Positions 11,420-25,377 of a stretch of DNA of 64,000 bases are shown piece after piece. How positions within the stretch are numbered: the stretch's first letter is position 1; the number at the start of each line of letters is the position of its first letter. A program made the position numbers and the translations under genes. The notes beneath the pieces are model-generated. The model saw only the letters and a list, made by a program, of their open reading frames with translations, was not told the DNA's origin and made no database searches. Source of the stretch: Rutidosis leptorrhynchoides (taxonomy: Eukaryota; Streptophyta; Magnoliopsida; Asterales; Asteraceae); the NCBI RefSeq assembly GCF_046630445.1, contig NC_092339.1, forward strand, positions 311,983,501-312,047,500, in the 5' to 3' direction.

Positions 11420-12495
11420 GATTATTGGACTGTTGGACTTTTCGGACTATTTTGGACTACTAACAAAGGACTACTAACAATGGACTACTAACATAAAATG
11501 TTAAAAATTATTATATAAGTATTCTATGAACTTGCTTTATTTTATTCATATGTCGTATTATTATCTGAATCGTTATTATTGTTATAGGTTCGTGAATCCA
11601 AGGACGACGGTCATATTTTTAATAAGTTGAAAACTTATTATTAATATACTTTTACTACTGTGAGTATATAGTCCCATTTTTAAACTCTACAAATATTTTG
11701 GGATGAGAATACATGCATTTTATGTTTTACGCCATAGACACAAGTACTTAAAATATATTCTACGTTGAGTTGTACCACTTTGCATATCTTCCCTAATAGC
11801 TTGGTAACTAATATTTACATGTTGTAAGAACATGTATACGCGAATCCTATTGATAGATCTATCGAGTTTGACAACCCCAACCGGGCTAGTCGCTCTAGTA
11901 TCGTATACGGTTGCATAGTACTTCATTTTTACTACACTTGGTACAGTGTAGGGAGATTTCATAATAAAGGGAATATGTCACATTAATGGTTAAGTATGGT
12001 TACCGAAGCGCTCAACAACTTATAGAATACTTTTATACACTTGCGAGTGTACATATATTTATAAATATGAAATCTTGTGGTCTATATTTATATCGATGAT
12101 ATAACTATATATCTCACCAACCTTTGTGTTGACTGTTTACGCATGTTTATTCTCAGGTGCTTAAGAAAGTCTTCCGCTGTTGCATTATATGAGCAAGCTG
12201 TGCATGGAGTCTCATACTTTTATTTAAATAAAGTGTTGCATTCAATAAAACCTTTGTCATGTATTATATTCGACTGTTACGTCACGTGTGTAGTATTTAG
12301 AAACCGATGTATTTTGGGGATTATTTCTTAAATAATCGCCCACTTGTTTAAAACATGCATTATGTATAATAATGTTGTGCTTTTTATGAAACGAATGCAA
12401 TATTTTCTAAAACGTATCATATAGAGGTCAAATACCTCGCTATGGGTCCAATGAATAACGTACTGCATTTATAGTAATATGAACGGGTCGTTTCA
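9603..12495 (+). repeat. E2 3' LTR
   Basis: It starts TGTGACAACCCGG and ends GTCGTTTCA, 2893 bp, and matches 2970-5833. The canonical TG start is kept here. Confidence 0.9.
11327..11416. repeat. (TA)n microsatellite, E2 3' LTR
   Basis: A pure TA tract of about 90 bp, the counterpart of 4694-4754. Confidence 0.95.
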
Positions 12496-14483
<1,988 letters not shown>

Positions 14484-16313
14484 ATCCATGTGATGTAGTG
14501 ACTAGCTAGGTCGAGTTAGTCTATTGAGGTTTGATTAGCCAAGTCGGGTTAATCAATTTTCGTTAGGGGTTTAACCGAGTCGGGTTGACCAAGTGTGTTT
14601 GACTAACTGAGTCAGGTTAATCAATTGTTGTTAGGGGTTTAACCGAGTCGGGTTGACCTAGTATGTTTAACTAACCGAGTCGGGTTAATCAATTGTTGTT
14701 AGGGGTTTAACCGAGTTGGGTTGACCAAGTGTGTTTGACTAACCGAGTCGGGTTAATCAATTGTTGTTAGGGGTTTAACCGAGTCGGGTTGACCAAGTAT
14801 GTTTAACTAACCGAGTCGGGTTAATCAATTGTTGTTAGGGGTTTAACCGAGTCGGGTTGACCTAGTGTGTTTGACTAACTGAGTCGGGTTAATCAATTTT
14901 TGTTAGGGTTTGACCGAGTCGGGTTGATCGAGTGTGTTTGACTAACCGAGTCGGGTTAATCATTTGGTGTTGGGGGCTAAACCGAGTCGGGTGTAACCGT
15001 GATGTGATTAGATGGTTACTTGTGTTGCTCTTCATTAAGTGTTAGTGTAGGAATGGTATGCCAAATGGTATGTCGTTCGAGAGGCGTTTACGTTAACCAC
15101 CTATGTGTACGAGTAAGGTTACAGGAGTAGACCAGCTTCGAAGTGTGTTGATAACCGTGCTCACGATTGCGATGGTGTGCGGGAGGATGTAAGACTTGGT
15201 GTTTCCAAGCGTCTCCTTAGTGATGAGTTGAAGGGTAAATAGGCTAGTTGTGCGGCCTAGTTGGATAGGGACTAGCGGGTGTCGCTAGAAAGTTGTGGGC
15301 CTTGATCCGTAAGGTTCGTTGAATTTGTGTGACTTCGAGTAGTCAGGTGACATGTGACACCGAGGGTAGACCCCCTAAGGGTCGAGCTCTTGAGACTCGA
15401 TGGTAGTAATGGGAGTTACATAACACTGCGTCAGGTGCCTCCGTATACCTGCTAGTGGAATGTTTCACTCTGGTGGTGTGATTACCTCATACTTGGGTAC
15501 CGATATGAAACCCGAAGGTACGATAATGGTTTATTGTGATGATTAGCGGGCGTTAACATTTGGCCGATTTGAAAGGTCGAGGTTCGAGTACCTTGTTGTA
15601 AATCTGCGAAGAATTGTTGAGTATGACCAACGTCGAGACCAGTCATGTGTGTTGTGGAATGTCGAAATTTCGTGAGATGTTATCATCTTGGCGGTGATAG
15701 TGTGGGGTAAAAACCCTAAGTGGGGGAGTATGTACCCGGAGGATAAGGTTTTGCCTCGGTTTGGTAGGCGTGTTCAAGCGGTTTGCTGGAAGTCGTCCCG
15801 TTTTGTGAGCGAACTCGGGACGTAGAGTGTTAATTTTGACTGTCTCGTATGGGGATATGTTAGTGTAGAGCGCATTCGAGAGAGAGTTCTCTAGAGTATA
15901 GAGGACTTGTACATGCGAAAGGTGACTAGATCATCCTTGATGGACGGTCAAAGTAAAGGTTCACTTGGAAAGATGGACGAGTGGTGAACAAAAAAAAAGA
16001 TTGTGTGTCGATTGGAGTTACCGAAGAGCGTATGGGGAATTCCATCACCTTGTGTGTGGTGCGGATGACCCGAATAGATTGTCGGTTGGTGATGATACTC
16101 TAAGTCATAAGTTAGAGTGTGCCACAGAATCGTGAAGGAAATTGTTGTGTGGTTTACACATTGCGTATTAAAGAACTGAGACCGATATGATGCAATGGTC
16201 GCATCGAAAGGTCCTGAGTTATGTGAGAACTTGAAGAGTCGAGGAAGGTGTACTTTCTTGACTGTTATGAGGGCTTAGATCGCGAGGACGCGATCCAGTT
16301 TAAGTGGGGGAAG
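14484..16313 (+). mobile_element. E5 remnant: 3' internal end of an older gypsy element
   Basis: There is no open frame of note. The region ends in GCGAGGACGCGATC...TTTAAGTGGGGGAAG (about 16280-16313), the style of 3' end seen in plant gypsy elements just before an LTR starting TGTAACACCC. It is GC-richer than its surroundings and carries a 68-bp tandem array at its left end. E1 seems to have inserted at 14483/14484, removing the upstream part from view. Confidence 0.5.
14500..14995 (+). repeat. Minisatellite, 68-bp unit, about 7 copies
   Basis: AGGGGTTTAACCGAGTCGGG recurs at 14633, 14701, 14769 and 14837, a constant spacing of 68 bp, with divergent units on both sides. Each unit holds two half-units ending CCGAGTCGGGTTRA. 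Confidence 0.92.
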
Positions 16314-16510
16314 TCGTAACACCCTGAACTCAAACGTACATGTGCAGGCATTTAAACAAGAGGCCGGAGTCGTAAAACCTGTTTAATGTTAGAACATACT
16401 TCGTACGACATTTCTAACAATGTATTATGGTTGGTTTACCTCAATTATGATTGGGTGTATCATTGGTGGCGTATGAATATTTAATTTTATACATCACATT
16501 CAGTTTCAGA

Positions 16511-16655
16511 GTGGCACGCCATGCCAAAGCAAAATTCAGCAAACCAGTTTCAAAGTGGCACGCCGCCAAGAAAGTGGCACGCCGTGCCAAGGAAAAAATT
16601 AGCAAATTCAGAACCCAAGTGGCACGCCGGGCCAGTTAGGTGGCACTCCGTGCTA
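16511..16655 (+). repeat. Cluster of five GTGGCACGCC units, part palindromic
   Basis: GTGGCACGCC or a one-base variant occurs at 16511, 16555, 16573, 16619 and 16640. Several continue as TGGCACGCCGTGCCA, which can fold on itself. The short open frame across it (16451-16639) shows no protein similarity I recognise. Confidence 0.75.
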
Positions 16656-17559
16656 AGACCTGATTCAGCATTTTTTTAAAGGGGTTTAATGAGGGGTAGT
16701 TTCGTCCTTTCACATGTGGACGGATTTTTTGCCACCAAAACTGATCCAAACCTTATCCTAACTTCATTTCTTCCATTTTCTTCTCATCCAAACACATGAA
16801 ACCCTAGAGTGAGAAATAAAAGGTTTAAGAGAAAGATTTGGGGTTTTGGGGAAGAAAAAGAGTGATTCGGTCAAGAGTGAAAGAGTTAAAGTTGTTTTCC
16901 TCGTTCACGGAAACGTTGTGGTAGTGTTGGTAAGTTCTAACTCCGAATTTCATTGTTTATGATTTTTGTTCAATTTAGGGTTTTGAACTTGCATGTTCTT
17001 AAGAAAACCCATTTAGCTCTTTAATGGAAGTTTGGAGCTAGTAATTGGTGTTGTTGACCCTTGTTGGTGTATTTTGGGTTGGTTAATGATTTAACCATGG
17101 TTAAGACTTGTAATTGGGTTTAATCACTAGGTTTAGTGATTTTGGAAGTGTTGAAACCCATTTGGGTGTATTTGGAAGACTAATTTTGAAATGGGTCAAA
17201 ATCAGGGTTTATGAGTCAAATTGGGAAAGACAAGTATTAATACTTGTGTTTTGGTTAAATTGGCGTTATAGGACCATTTTCACTTGTGTTAAGTGATTAT
17301 TGGTTAGTTTGGGCTTTGGTTGTGCTTGGAAATGCAACTGGGTCAAATTTGCACTAAGTGTCAATTTGGGTTGATTTGTAATCCACCCTAATTGTGTTGT
17401 GTGTATTGTGATAAATGGAATAGGTACATTCCATTGGCGAGTTGCGAACTATTCGGTTGCATTCATCGAGGCGCTAAGGTGAGTGGAATATTTATACATG
17501 TATGTATGTAGTTTATTTACTCGTACGCGATGTGGGTCTTCGGTGCCACATCGTGAGTA

Positions 17560-18050
17560 TGTGTGGGTGATTCACAAGTCGATGACACCTCATGGTGATT
17601 CACAAGTCGGTGACACCTCATGGAGGTTCACAAGTCGGTGACCTCGTATGTTTTGGCGGGTGACTCACAAGTCGGTGACACCCTATGGTGATTAACAAGT
17701 CGGTGACACCTCATGGAGGTTCACAAGTCGGTCACCTCGTATGTCTTGGTGGGTGATTCACAAGTCGGTGACACCCTATGGTGATTCACAAGTCGGTGAC
17801 ACCCTATGGTGATTCACAAGTCGGTGACACCTCATGGAGGTTCACAAGCCGGTGACCTCGTATGTGTTGGCGGGTGACTCACAAGTCGGTGACACCCTAG
17901 AGTGATTCACAAGTCGGTGACACCTCATGGTGGTTCACAAGTCGGTGACCCATTATGTCGTGGTAGGTGATTCACAAGTCGGTGACACTTTATGATGATT
18001 CACAAGTCGGTGACATAATTGCGAGTTAGACTCGGCGATATTGGTCGACT
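17560..18050 (+). repeat. Minisatellite based on TTCACAAGTCGGTGAC
   Basis: About 16 copies of TTCACAAGTCGGTGAC with spacers of 12-25 bp (ACCCTATGGTGA, ACCTCATGGAGG, CTCGTATGTNTTGGYGGGTGA). The spacers recur in order, giving a higher-order repeat of four to five units. Confidence 0.9.
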
Positions 18051-18637
18051 ACAAGTCGGTAGTACCAAAGCGGGAGAATGGTTAGCATGTTTATGTCTTG
18101 TTATGTTTCGTTTATATTCGTGGTGATGTATATACTAATGTTGTTGCTAGTTTTATGTTTGGTGATGCTAGCTCGTTTATGCGTTGTTTGCATGGTAATT
18201 GTATGTGGATGCGTGTAGGTAAACTATATATGTATATGTATAAGTATTGCATTCACTAAGCAATTAGCTTACCCTCTCGTTGTTTATATTTTTATAGGTT
18301 GCAAGTGGCGGCTTGGATTTGCTTGGGGACTAGTGCTTTACGGATTGCTTTAGACTTTGATTATGATTGGGTAGCGTTCTCAATCACCATGCTCGGTTTT
18401 GGTTGTAAAGTAAACTAGTCGGGTCATGATCTTTCTTTTGGATACGTCAAATGAGTCCCGGGTTGTATTCCCGTTTTGTAAACTTAATTCATCTATTGTA
18501 TGTTTTAAAGATGTTTAAACTTAATATTGTAATGATGATGTTTTCGGAAACATAAATGGGCTAATGTTGTATATATTGTTATGTTAAAAAGAAAAATTTT
18601 TATGGGCCGAAATTACGACGTGTTGGGTCGTTATACA

Positions 18638-19373
18638 AAACGTATATCATATTCCTGTAACGTCACAAACAGGGTTAATAAGAGTCTAAGAATATAATGA
18701 GTAATTATACAATTTCGCATTTAATTAAAAAAAGCTCTTAACTTATTTTCATATAATACTTCAAATAGTTTATTTTTCAAAGCTTATTTGTCTGCCAAAT
18801 AATGCTAGATGCCAGAGCATATGAAGAGCATTATATTAGGCTCTCGTAAACGTTTACAATCTAGTTACCGAAACACACTTCGGAGACAGTGGCGAAAGTA
18901 TGTACGGACAGAGGGGGTAGATGCCCCAGTCAATTTCAAATTTTTAATGCAAAAATTTTATATCTTTTCATTTTGCCCCTTATGTATTTTTTTTTCCTTG
19001 CCCAAAAGTCTACATATTTTCCTCCTAAAGCCTCCATATCTTGTTAAAAATTTTCATATGTTGTTCAAAAACCTCCATATTATACCAAAAAACTTTCATA
19101 TTTTTCTCAAAAATTTTTTTTACACATTTAAAAAAAAAAATTCGCGCCGACAAAAGAAATTTCTAGTTCTGTCATTGCTCGAAGTTATTCATGTGGACGA
19201 GAAAGTAATGATTACAAGATAATTAACCTACTGGTTACTATCATTATATCCTCAGTGTCAATACATCTTGATATGACCATGATATGACTAAAAATGATTG
19301 AAAACAGTATGATAATATTATGGATAGGTTGTGATACGTACATCCGAGTACAACTAGTCTTACTTTACTTGAA

Positions 19374-19376
<3 letters not shown>
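18638..19376. other. Intergenic; possible hAT-like MITE at 18888-19175
   Basis: No gene is visible. The left part of 18888-19175 begins CAGTGGCGAAAG and the right part ends TTCTAGTTCTGTCATTG, whose complement starts CAATGACAGAACTAG. These are weak inverted ends of the CAGTGGCGGA type known from plant hAT elements. Flanking 8-bp duplications are not convincing. The 137-residue open stretch at 18809-19222 runs through this repeat and looks accidental. Confidence 0.35.

Positions 19377-19436
<60 letters not shown>
19377..19436. repeat. Poly(T) tract
   Basis: About 60 T in a row, ending ACTTGAACATT. The same ACTTGAACATT stands just before the tract (about 19369), so the tract sits in a short direct repeat. 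That would fit a retroposed poly(A) tail with its target duplication, but no body is recognised. Confidence 0.85.
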
Positions 19437-19440
<4 letters not shown>

Positions 19441-19750
19441 GAACATTAAAAACCATTTCCGTTTATTTCACAAAAGAAAGTTATTTGCAGATTATGGGTA
19501 TGTGAGTTTGTCATCGCGAAAGAATATCAGACTTTCTTATTTCATACCATATGTTGTAATATACTAGCATCCTAATGTTGTGAATCCAATCCAACTATTT
19601 ATTATGTGACAAATTTATTTATGTTTGTAACCATTACACAATGAATCATACAGTTAGTTCTCTGCCTACATCTCTTCAACCTTACTTCAATACCAAACCA
19701 AAAACACACCAGTTTTCTCCCAAACAAAACTCATTCCCTCCCGCCAAAAA

Positions 19751-21433
19751 ATGATCATCAAATACATCATGTTTACTCTATTAACCTTAACTCATACAAC
19801 AACCCAACCTTTAGCCCCACAAGATGCCGATGCATCCGGCATCGATGGCGAATGGCAACTACTACACGAAAACATCGGAATATCCCCAATGCATATGCAA
19901 CTCCTACGCAACAACAAAGTAGTCATGTTCGATAAAACCGATTTCGGCCCTTCAAACATTTCCCTCCCTCTCAATCGTTGTCGATATGATCCTTTTGATC
20001 CTGTCCTCCAAAAGGATTGCACTGCTCACTCGATCCTATACGATATTACATCAAACACGTTTCGACCATTGTCTATACGAACGGACACTTGGTGTTCATC
20101 GGGTGCGGTTCTACCCGATGGCACGTTGGTTCAAACCGGTGGGTACAATGATGGAGACCATACGGTTCGTCTCATGGTTCCTTGTGACGATGAAACCTGT
20201 GACTGGATCGAATTCTCTGGGTACCTAACGGAACCCAGGTGGTTTTCGACCGATCAATTACTCCCGGATGGGCGGGTTATTATAATTGGCGGGAGACGTC
20301 AACTTAGTTACGAATTTTATCCCACTAGTTCTTCGACTTTCTTTACGTCTTTCTTCAATTCGTCTTCGTTCTTGATGGATTTTCTTAGAGATTCGACCAA
20401 TGGGATAAGCGAAAACAATTTGTATCCGTTCGTTCATTTGTTGCCCGATGGAAACTTGTTCATTTTTGTGAACGTTCGCTCGGTTGTACTCGATTACAAG
20501 CAAAACAAGGTGGTCAAATATCTCCCTCCGATTCCCGGGGATGATCCGCGGACCTATCCATATTCCGGGTCCTCGATTCTGCTTCCTTTAGATGAAAACG
20601 GGTTACTTGAACCCGAGGTGATGATATGTGGCGGTGCTTCACGTGACGCGTTTATAAATATCAAACGGAACCATAGTTTTGACCGGGCGGTTTCCACGTG
20701 TGGAAGAATTAAAGTTGCGGATGGTAATCCTATATGGGAGATGGAGACCATGCCCATCGCACGGGTGATGGGCGATATGGTCATTTTACCAAATGGGGAT
20801 GTAATCATTATTAATGGTGCAGGGTCGGGTACTGCTGGATGGGATAACGCCCGTGATCCAGTGACCCGACCCGTTATGTATCGCCCAAAAGGGCCTCCAA
20901 ATACACGATTTTCAGTTATGAAATCCACCTCAAGACCAAGACTTTACAACTCGGGTGCAATTTTGGTGACGGACGGGCGGGTTTTAGTAGCAGGAAGCAA
21001 CCCGAATCCGTTTTATAACTTCACAGATGTCGAATTCCCTACAGATTTAAGCTTAGAGGCATTTTTACCGCCTTATTTAGCTAAAGAAAACGATCAACTT
21101 CGACCCGAAATTGTGAGCTTGGAAGGTGAAGTTATGGAATATAAGAAACCGTTCATGGTGACATTTACGGTTTTGAAGTACTTAAAGCTAGCTATGGTAA
21201 CAGTAAGGATTATAGCACCATCATTTACGACACATTCCTTGGGAATGAATCAAAGAATGGTGGTGTTGCAGGAAGCTAGAAATGTAACGTTTGTATGGGA
21301 GTCGTTCGTTAAGGAGTATAATATTGTGGTGTTCGGGCCATCAACGGCTGAGATCGCACCACCGGGATATTATATGTTGTATGTGGTTCATGCAGGCATA
21401 CCTAGTTCTGGGATGTGGGTAAAGGTTCAGTAA
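19751..21433 (+). CDS. Glyoxal/galactose-oxidase-like protein (GLOX family), probably altered active site
   Basis: An intronless 560-residue frame. The family (aldehyde oxidase GLOX, copper-radical oxidases) oxidises aldehydes with release of hydrogen peroxide, usually at the cell wall. A short hydrophobic N-terminus (about residues 3-20) suits secretion. Kelch-like beta-propeller turns follow (LPDGTLVQTGG 121-131, LPDGRVIIIGG 171-181, LPNGDVIIING 346-356, DGRVLVAGS 408-416), then the C-terminal domain typical of the family (from about 450). Against the fungal enzymes, the Cys that cross-links to Tyr is kept (DTWCSSG, C115), the axial Tyr is kept (RLYN, Y399) and the last His is kept (TTHSLGMNQR, H495). 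The cross-linked Tyr is Phe (PRWFS, F165) and the His after Y399 is Asn (N400). The frame is intact and the codon pattern good, so it is likely expressed; the start at 19751 follows CCGCCAAAAA. Oxidase activity is doubtful. Confidence 0.93.
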   Translation: MIIKYIMFTLLTLTHTTTQPLAPQDADASGIDGEWQLLHENIGISPMHMQLLRNNKVVMFDKTDFGPSNISLPLNRCRYDPFDPVLQKDCTAHSILYDITSNTFRPLSIRTDTWCSSGAVLPDGTLVQTGGYNDGDHTVRLMVPCDDETCDWIEFSGYLTEPRWFSTDQLLPDGRVIIIGGRRQLSYEFYPTSSSTFFTSFFNSSSFLMDFLRDSTNGISENNLYPFVHLLPDGNLFIFVNVRSVVLDYKQNKVVKYLPPIPGDDPRTYPYSGSSILLPLDENGLLEPEVMICGGASRDAFINIKRNHSFDRAVSTCGRIKVADGNPIWEMETMPIARVMGDMVILPNGDVIIINGAGSGTAGWDNARDPVTRPVMYRPKGPPNTRFSVMKSTSRPRLYNSGAILVTDGRVLVAGSNPNPFYNFTDVEFPTDLSLEAFLPPYLAKENDQLRPEIVSLEGEVMEYKKPFMVTFTVLKYLKLAMVTVRIIAPSFTTHSLGMNQRMVVLQEARNVTFVWESFVKEYNIVVFGPSTAEIAPPGYYMLYVVHAGIPSSGMWVKVQ

Positions 21434-22024
21434 CATTACTCCATTGTGTGCTTACACCAGTACTGTATCTATTTGTTATTTTACAAAGGGTTTTACAAAA
21501 GGATGCTTAATATAAATTGCAACACTCAACACGTAGGTAGCAATTAGCGTAATATAGGATTTGTTAAATGGGCTGAACTTTTTTTTAACGGCTATTTCGA
21601 CATCGAATACTCACATTTGTCACTCACGCACACACATTAGGAGGAAGTTTTTCACGCACCATCGCCGCATTGGGTACCCGGTTTGCTTTAAATTAAACCG
21701 AGTGGCTTATGGCATACACTTTTATTTACCACAACAGAATCTTTGAGAAAACCTCTCCTGGATTCGAACATACGCTGCTACGCCAACTAGGTCTCAGATC
21801 CAACCCAAAACTTATACCACTCGGTGGTAATTGGGCCGAAATTAAAATGCCCAAATGTGTACTTTTAATGCATAAAGCCTCCGAGAATCATATTCCTTAC
21901 AAAAAGGATTGCAATTTTTGCACTGTATTTATACAAGAACTAAATGTTTTGGACAAAAAGTGATTCGGGTTAACCCAGTCTTATCCCTACCACATTTTAT
22001 CATTTTCTACCTGAACCCAGTTTT
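21434..22024. other. 3' flank of the GLOX-like gene and unassigned repeat-like DNA
   Basis: After the stop, AATATAAA at about 21508 is a possible poly(A) signal. The segment about 21560-21850 looks repeat-derived. The complement of 21763-21810 reads CTAGTTGGCGTAGCAG...GTTCGAATCC, with a good pol III B-box match, so a SINE fragment is possible. No protein-coding gene is seen. Confidence 0.35.
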
Positions 22025-22303
22025 CACTACTAGAAACGAAACCATTCAGGACGACATTTTCTTGCCTTTATGGTGCGAAATTTTGTGCCTTTTGAGCCAA
22101 TTCTTTCCCGGAAAGTAAATAAATAATGAATATTTCTTTTCGGGAAGACATGTTGTCCCAAAAAGGTCATTCACGATAAAAATATCAAATACTTCAGAAA
22201 AGTTGGCTAAAAACAACGTGTTTTGTCTTTTAGTGGACTTTTCCGGACGACTTTTTGTCATCCCGAAAAGTGTCATTCCCTAATTGAGCATTTTCTTGTA
22301 GTG
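22025..22303. mobile_element. CACTA-type MITE, 279 bp
   Basis: The left end is CACTACTAGAAAC and the right end TTTTCTTGTAGTG (complement CACTACAAGAAAA), the canonical CACTA ends. A 3-bp duplication TTT flanks both sides. Inside are subterminal repeats around TTTTCGGGA and CCGGA. There is no coding capacity, so any movement would need a CACTA transposase in trans. Confidence 0.85.
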
Positions 22304-22970
22304 TTTAATGGTTGTTCAACTCCCCTGACCTTCCCGGCCATTTCATGAACTCTAGTCAACCACATATCAATAGTAATAAGAGTCAAATATGATATAAGGA
22401 GAGTCAAATATGATCACACATATAAATTGTGTTAATAATGATTTAACTTGTTGGATAATATGATTTAGAAGGTTATAGTCTTATAGACATTAAATACAAT
22501 TTCTGCTAGTTCTGAGTTCTGACCTATTTGACATCTTTCCTTTTTAGCTAATTATTCTTATGTTAATTGTTTTGACCCATATCGAATAATAACAAACATA
22601 GAAAAATATCGACCCATTTGTAAGTAAATGAGTTAAAATTAGTGTACCACTAATAATTAGCTCCTTGTGTTTGCCTAAATACATCTTCTCATCCCATCCA
22701 CGATAAAATAAAAATATAGAATTTGCTAACAGCTTTCAAGCTCTGGTAACTGATATCCTTCTCTTGTTTGCAAGTAATAAAATTAAAGGAGACTGAACTC
22801 GAATCTAATGTAACTGGAACATCGAATGATATGGCAGCTGAAAGACCAACAAATAGTAACCCATTTTTATTTATATTTTTTTTTAACATCAAACATTTTT
22901 TATAGTTTCTGTAAACTTATCTTTCTCATTCATAAATCTATCTATAATCTATAATCTATAATCTATCTAT

Positions 22971-23015
<45 letters not shown>

Positions 23016-23039
23016 AACATCTTATAAATCGTGAAGGAT
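22304..23039. other. Intergenic, with a (TCTA)n tract at about 22927-23017
   Basis: AT-rich and without a gene. A tetranucleotide tract of CTAT/TCTA, partly interrupted by TAATC, occupies about 90 bp. Confidence 0.8.
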
Positions 23040-24118
23040 TTGCTGACATGTCACTCCTTAATCAGCCCTTAATCTTTTTCCTGACGTGTAAATCTCTAAA
23101 TTAATCCCAATTAACACTATTTAAACTATCTAATATACACGCTGGCATTTTAATAGCTATATTCCATAATTCTGATTCCACCTCTCCAACGGCGGCACTC
23201 CGACCCTACAACGCTCTCCTTCTCACTCAATAATTTTCATCATCATCAATCAAACCTTCATCTCGATCTTTCTTTCGTTTTCAAAGCTTTTTTGTTTATT
23301 TATTATATGGGAGCGTAAAGACTTTTTTAGTTTTTAGCTTATTTGCTTGCAAGCAATAAGCTTTGAAAATACTGTTTAGTGCTACTTTGTTAGTTAGAAG
23401 GTTAATTCAAATGCATGGTGATTGAGATCTTCTATTCAACAGTTGAATCAACCTACTCTTCAGAAACTTTGAATCTTTTTAGCTACTTTGTTACTTAGGA
23501 CTGTAAAAACATTGTATTATGATACTTTCAGAACCACTTCACAGCTACAATTGGTAAGTAGATTATAAACACTGATTATAAGTCACTCTGTTGTATACAT
23601 TAATAGGTATGGAACTATAAATATCTCTTATCTTTTAGAAGTGTAGCTTAACAATGTAATCTGAGGAATTAAATTTGAAATTGTTGTGATTAATCAGTTA
23701 GCATCATTTACAAGATGCCCATAATTCACCATGCTGATAAAACTTGAGGGGATCTCTCCTGACACAGAGAAGGCAAATTTAGTTGAGTAGTCAAAATGAT
23801 AAACTAACGATTGTAAATGTATGTGCTTTGTTTCTATAAAACGCTATATTATTGACAGCCGCTAATGACGTTTGTTAACAATATGAATTTGTTCATGTCA
23901 AACTAATAACATTATTCGAATTTGGATAGTGTTAGTTGTACTTAAAATGTGGCAATGTTCAAATAAATATAATTGTGGTTTTGAGTTTGAACTTTTGTCA
24001 TATTTTTAGATTTTGTTTTTGTGGAATGCAGGTTCAATCACAAAAGACAATTGTTGGTACAAATGTTTTTGCTCATTAAACTTTGATCCATCAGGTTGGT
24101 TTTTGGTTATGGCCTTAA
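23040..24118 (+). other. Possible promoter and 5' exons of a plus-strand gene
   Basis: This stretch is not recognisably transposon. About 23180-23290 is CT-rich (CAACGGCGGCACTCCGACC, then TTCATCATCATCAATC), like a plant 5' untranslated region. Around 24011-24095 a T-rich run ends TGCAG/GTTC and is followed 60 bp later by CATCAG/GTTGG, so a small exon is conceivable. It might belong with the split reading frame at 50126-55283 on the same strand, but nothing in the sequence proves that link. Confidence 0.22.
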
Positions 24119-24142
24119 AAAAAAAAAAAAAAAAAAAAAAAA

Positions 24143-24210
<68 letters not shown>
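24119..24210. repeat. Poly(A) plus (TA)n left of Micron copy A
   Basis: About 23 A, then GT and about 66 bp of TA, ending at the border of the Micron-like element at 24211. Confidence 0.95.
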
Positions 24211-25035
<825 letters not shown>

Positions 25036-25377
25036 ATCAAGTGGGAAGTAACCAATCGGGGGGAAGCGGGGGGAAGCAAATTTTTTTTTTTTTTCGTTTT
25101 TTGAAAAAACTTTGTTCACGAATATTATAGATTGGATGAAAATAAGAACATTTAGAAAAGACACTTCGTGATAAATGTTATTATTTTGGCAGGAAAACGC
25201 TCGAAGAAGTAATATATAACAATTATCGTGTTTTTCGAGCGTATGTTGAGGTTTTAGACATTAGGGTTTAGATATTAGGGTTTAGATATTAGGGTTTATA
25301 GGGTTTAGATATTAGGGTTTAGAAATTTAGGGTTTAGGGTTTAGATTTAGGATTTAGATCGAGTTTTTAATACGAAC

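Larger units (their letters stand above)
2970..12495 (+). mobile_element. E2: complete non-autonomous LTR retrotransposon inside the E1 LTR
   Basis: Two long direct repeats, 2970-5833 and 9603-12495, flank 3769 bp. A tRNA-Met primer site follows the first LTR and a palindrome plus polypurine region precedes the second. The internal part has no protease, RT or integrase frame, only a leader ORF and scattered relics. This is the layout of a LARD-type element that would need enzymes supplied in trans. E3, on the other strand, has the same leader ORF and relics, so the two belong to one family or closely related ones. No 5-bp target duplication is visible: the left flank ends ATCTA and the right begins TATAT. 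The first base of the 5' LTR is also changed (GG for TG). Confidence 0.88.
16314..18637 (+). repeat. E5 LTR (approximate borders)
   Basis: It starts TCGTAACACCCTGAAC (a TGTAACACCC-type LTR start with a changed second base) directly after the polypurine tract at about 16302-16313. It probably ends near 18637 in GTTGGGTCGTTATACA, which resembles the GTCGGGTCGTTACA end of the E4 LTR. There is no second LTR in the window, so the right border rests on this resemblance only. Inside are a palindrome cluster (16511-16655) and a minisatellite (about 17560-18050). Confidence 0.5.

Noticed and set aside
17560..18050. CRISPR-like array
   Set aside because: Plant nuclear context, spacers repeat in order, and it sits inside an LTR.
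20258..20928. Minus-strand open frames over the GLOX-like gene
   Set aside because: Shadows of a well-supported plus-strand gene, with no protein features of their own.
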